The translations under genes were made by a program, and so were the position numbers. A stretch of DNA of 63,096 nt from an uncultured bacterium (GTDB lineage Bacteria; Actinomycetota; Coriobacteriia; Coriobacteriales; Eggerthellaceae): contig CAJMOJ010000004.1 of assembly GCA_905215035.1 (NCBI GenBank), positions 1-63,096 on the forward strand, in the 5' to 3' direction. The notes under the pieces were generated by a model. The model was not told the origin of the DNA and did not search any database. It saw only the letters and a program-made list of their open reading frames with translations. Within the stretch, counting starts at the first letter, position 1. Each line of letters starts with the position of its first letter. Shown here piece after piece: positions 61,145 to 63,096 of the stretch.

Positions 61145-61710
61145 TGCGAAACGGTACACTTTCGATTATTTCAGGGCCATCAGGGGCAGGAAAAGGAACC
61201 CTGGTGGCTCGTTTATTAGATGAGCTTGATGATGCGTGGGTAAGTATTTCTGCGACTACACGCGCCCCACGTGATGGTGAACAAGATGGTGTTCACTATT
61301 TTTTTCTATCAACACAAGAGTTTGAATCCATTATTGAAGAAGGTGGATTTCTTGAATGGGCATGCGTACATGGTCATTATTATGGAACACTACGCTCTCG
61401 CGTAGAAGAAGCCATACGCCTTGGCAAGCAAGTCATTTTAGAAATTGATGTGCAGGGGGCATTGCAGATTAAACAACAGATGCCGGATGCACACCTTATT
61501 TTTATAGAACCTCCTTCATTAGCCGAGTTGGAAAAAAGACTTCGGGGAAGAGGAACAGAAACCGAGCAAGAGATTTCTACCCGGTTAAAAAATGCAAAAC
61601 TAGAGCTTTCGCAAAAAAAGGAGTATGATTATACGCTTGTGAACGATAATGTCACAAAAGCAACTGAACAGCTTATAGGTTTAATCAATTCGTTTGCTGA
61701 ATCTAAATAG
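61144..61710 (+). CDS. gmk: Guanylate kinase
   Basis: Phosphorylates GMP to GDP. Walker A SGPSGAGKGTL lies near residue 9, the GMP-binding SATTRAPRDGEQDGVHYFF (key TTRAPR...GEQDGVHY) follows, and LEIDVQGALQIK is conserved. 188 residues is normal. The GTG start overlaps the mIHF stop by one base (TAGTG). Confidence 0.95.
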   Translation: MRNGTLSIISGPSGAGKGTLVARLLDELDDAWVSISATTRAPRDGEQDGVHYFFLSTQEFESIIEEGGFLEWACVHGHYYGTLRSRVEEAIRLGKQVILEIDVQGALQIKQQMPDAHLIFIEPPSLAELEKRLRGRGTETEQEISTRLKNAKLELSQKKEYDYTLVNDNVTKATEQLIGLINSFAESK

Positions 61711-61723
61711 AGGAGCATAGTAT

Positions 61724-61990
61724 ATGAGTCTTATTGAGCCAAAGATTGACGTATTACTTGAAAAAACCGACAATGACCGTTTTCTGTTATGTGCGGTTGC
61801 CTCAAAACGCGCACAAGACATTAACGAAATGATGCGTGGACAGAGGAGCCGTGCTATTCAATTACAAACTGCTGTTGATATTGCTCGTGCAGCCAATCGT
61901 CGTCCCTTAAGCTTGGCTTTTGATGAAATTGCTGATGGGGATGTTTCGTATGATCCTGCTTCTTTGGATTTTGAACCACAAGGAAACTAA
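61724..61990 (+). CDS. rpoZ: RNA polymerase omega subunit
   Basis: Assembly subunit of RNA polymerase, 88 residues. The core LCAVASKRAQDINEMM and AIQLQTAVDIARAANRRPLSLAFDEIADG matches the actinobacterial RpoZ pattern. It is translated 13 bases after gmk, the conserved neighbour. Confidence 0.9.
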   Translation: MSLIEPKIDVLLEKTDNDRFLLCAVASKRAQDINEMMRGQRSRAIQLQTAVDIARAANRRPLSLAFDEIADGDVSYDPASLDFEPQGN

Positions 61991-61998
61991 ATCAAAAA

Positions 61999-62028
61999 GC
62001 GGTTAGGTGCATTAATTTGCATAACCGC
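61999..62028 (+). other. Hairpin between rpoZ and thiI
   Basis: GCGGTTA (61999-62005), two bulged bases and TGCA pair across a 6-nt loop with TGCA and TAACCGC (62018-62028). There is no T-run, so it is not a clear terminator. It could be a processing or protective structure for the upstream mRNA. Confidence 0.35.
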
Positions 62029-62048
62029 CATTACGAGAAAGAAAACTG

Positions 62049-63096
62049 ATGCCTCTTCAGCGAGTTTGTCTTGTTCATTATCATGAAATTGGTCTTAAAG
62101 GTCACAATCGTAAAAAATTTGAACAGCGCTTAGTTGGCAATCTTGATTCACTTCTGCATGGATGCCCCATACGAGGCATCCATCGTATTTCTGGACGTAT
62201 TTGTATTTTTATTGATCAAGATGCTGATTATGAAACAGCGTGTGAAATTGCAGATCGAATTGCTGGCGTTCCTGGCATTGCGCGTGTGTCATGTGGCTAT
62301 CGTTGCGAGCAAGACATGGACGTTGTCTACGAAACCGCTGTACTTGCGTTGCGTGATGCAGAGCCATTTGACACCTTTAAGGTTTCGGCGCGAAGAAACC
62401 ATACTGATTTTGAAATTGATTCAATGCAACTCAATCAATTGGTCGGTGCAACATTGTGTCGTGCCTTTCCCAATCATGGGGTAAAAATGAAAAATCCTGA
62501 TGTTGAAGTTCGCGTTGAAATGATTGAGAACTATTGCTATATCTATGCGCGTTCAATATCGGGTGTAGGAGGACTTCCGGTTGGTACTTCAGGTAAGGTT
62601 GTATCGCTGCTTTCATCAGGAATTGATTCGCCGGTAGCACTCTGGCGTATTGCTCGTCGTGGTGCTGTAGCAATTGGAGTACATTTTTCTGGCCGACCTG
62701 AAACGGTAGACACTTCAGAGTATCTTGTTGATGATATCGCTCACGTGCTTGAAAAAACGGGAACCATTGCAAAAGTCTACATTGCTCCTATTGGAGAATA
62801 TCAGCGAGAAATTGCTCTTAGTGCTCCACCTAGTTTGCGTATTGTTTTGTATCGTCGGTTTATGTATCGCATTGCTCAGGCGGTGGCTGAAAGAGAAGGA
62901 GCAAAAGCACTTGTAACAGGGGAGAGTCTCGGCCAAGTTGCTTCTCAGACAATAGAGAATATAGTGGCGACCAATGCAGCCGTTACGCTGCCTGTTCTAC
63001 GACCGCTTATTGGTTCGGATAAAGTTGAAATTATTGCAGATGCTCAAAAATTAGGCACCTATGAGATATCTTCGCAAGGTGCTACGGATTGTTGCA
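62049..63096 (+). CDS. thiI: tRNA 4-thiouridine synthetase ThiI (partial, 3' end outside window)
   Basis: Uses ATP and cysteine-derived sulfur to make s4U8 in tRNA and can feed thiazole synthesis. The visible 349 residues begin MPLQRVCLVHYHEIGLKGHNRKKFEQRL (key EIGLKGHNR), continue with a THUMP domain (DTFKVSARRNHTDF), and enter the PP-loop domain with VVSLLSSGIDSPVA and TGESLGQVASQT, the latter typical of ThiI. The last residues in view end with a Cys pair. Whether a rhodanese domain is present cannot be seen because the gene runs off the edge. Confidence 0.93.
   Translation, partial: MPLQRVCLVHYHEIGLKGHNRKKFEQRLVGNLDSLLHGCPIRGIHRISGRICIFIDQDADYETACEIADRIAGVPGIARVSCGYRCEQDMDVVYETAVLALRDAEPFDTFKVSARRNHTDFEIDSMQLNQLVGATLCRAFPNHGVKMKNPDVEVRVEMIENYCYIYARSISGVGGLPVGTSGKVVSLLSSGIDSPVALWRIARRGAVAIGVHFSGRPETVDTSEYLVDDIAHVLEKTGTIAKVYIAPIGEYQREIALSAPPSLRIVLYRRFMYRIAQAVAEREGAKALVTGESLGQVASQTIENIVATNAAVTLPVLRPLIGSDKVEIIADAQKLGTYEISSQGATDCC

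Noticed and set aside
1..63096. Mobile element, prophage or defence island
   Set aside because: No transposase, integrase, phage or defence gene, no long direct repeats and no abrupt change in base or codon use was seen; the gene order is housekeeping throughout.

Overview
The window looks like chromosomal core sequence from an AT-rich actinobacterium of the class Coriobacteriia, most likely an Atopobiaceae-type organism (Atopobium, Fannyhessea or Lancefieldella). This is judged from protein character and gene order, not from a search. Pointers are the actinobacterial mIHF-gmk-rpoZ cluster, an AddAB-type nuclease pair, anaerobic ribonucleotide reductase with its activase, and a pyr operon with a PyrR attenuator. 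I see no insertion sequence, prophage, CRISPR array, tRNA or rRNA. Nearly all genes lie on the plus strand. The exceptions are a GNAT acetyltransferase, a PP2C phosphatase and a probable 6S-like RNA.

Layout. 1-3.6 kb: end of a membrane protein gene, then nrdD and nrdG behind a promoter with a tandem NrdR-box arrangement, with a structured RNA on the minus strand. 3.7-11.7 kb: DNA repair (addB, addA, rarA). 11.7-18.7 kb: DUF948 protein, AI-2E family permease, alaS, ruvX, mltG, YqeG-type phosphatase. 18.6-24.3 kb: a degenerate AroE-like gene, aroC, aroK, aroB, pepQ and efp. 24.4-30.7 kb: a biotin-dependent carboxylase operon (carboxyltransferase fused to BCCP, then accC), asp23-like, nusB, xseB and dxs. 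30.7-35.9 kb: GNAT gene (minus), amt-glnK, leuA and a zinc-ribbon membrane protein. 35.9-44.1 kb: the classical rimP-nusA-rnpM-infB-rbfA-nrnA-truB-ribF translation and RNA operon with a structured leader. 44.2-49.9 kb: dnaG, def-fmt-rsmB and the PP2C gene. 50.0-60.6 kb: pyrimidine operon pyrR-B-C-carA-carB-pyrK-D-F plus a PyrE-like gene stripped of its active-site motifs. 60.8-63.1 kb: mIHF, gmk, rpoZ and the start of thiI, which runs off the end.

How the parts work together. The pyr operon carries every de novo step from carbamoyl phosphate to UMP except a convincing orotate phosphoribosyltransferase. Its place is taken by an OPRT-fold protein that lacks both the PRPP loop and the catalytic loop. 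The aro cluster shows the same pattern, with an AroE-fold protein lacking the substrate-binding motifs. The carboxylase gene is a fusion with a strong internal ribosome binding site placed exactly at the start of the BCCP part, suggesting one gene gives both a fused and a free biotin carrier. Other points worth a look: a TGA inside the predicted Fe-S cysteine motif of AddB, a putative zinc-binding tail on NusA, a PII protein without Tyr51, and several RNA hairpins placed to control expression (nrdG, GNAT, rimP leader, truB/ribF junction).

The window is mostly ordinary housekeeping sequence. No wholly new multi-gene system is evident; the interest lies in the pseudoenzyme-like operon members, the fused carboxylase and the RNA elements.
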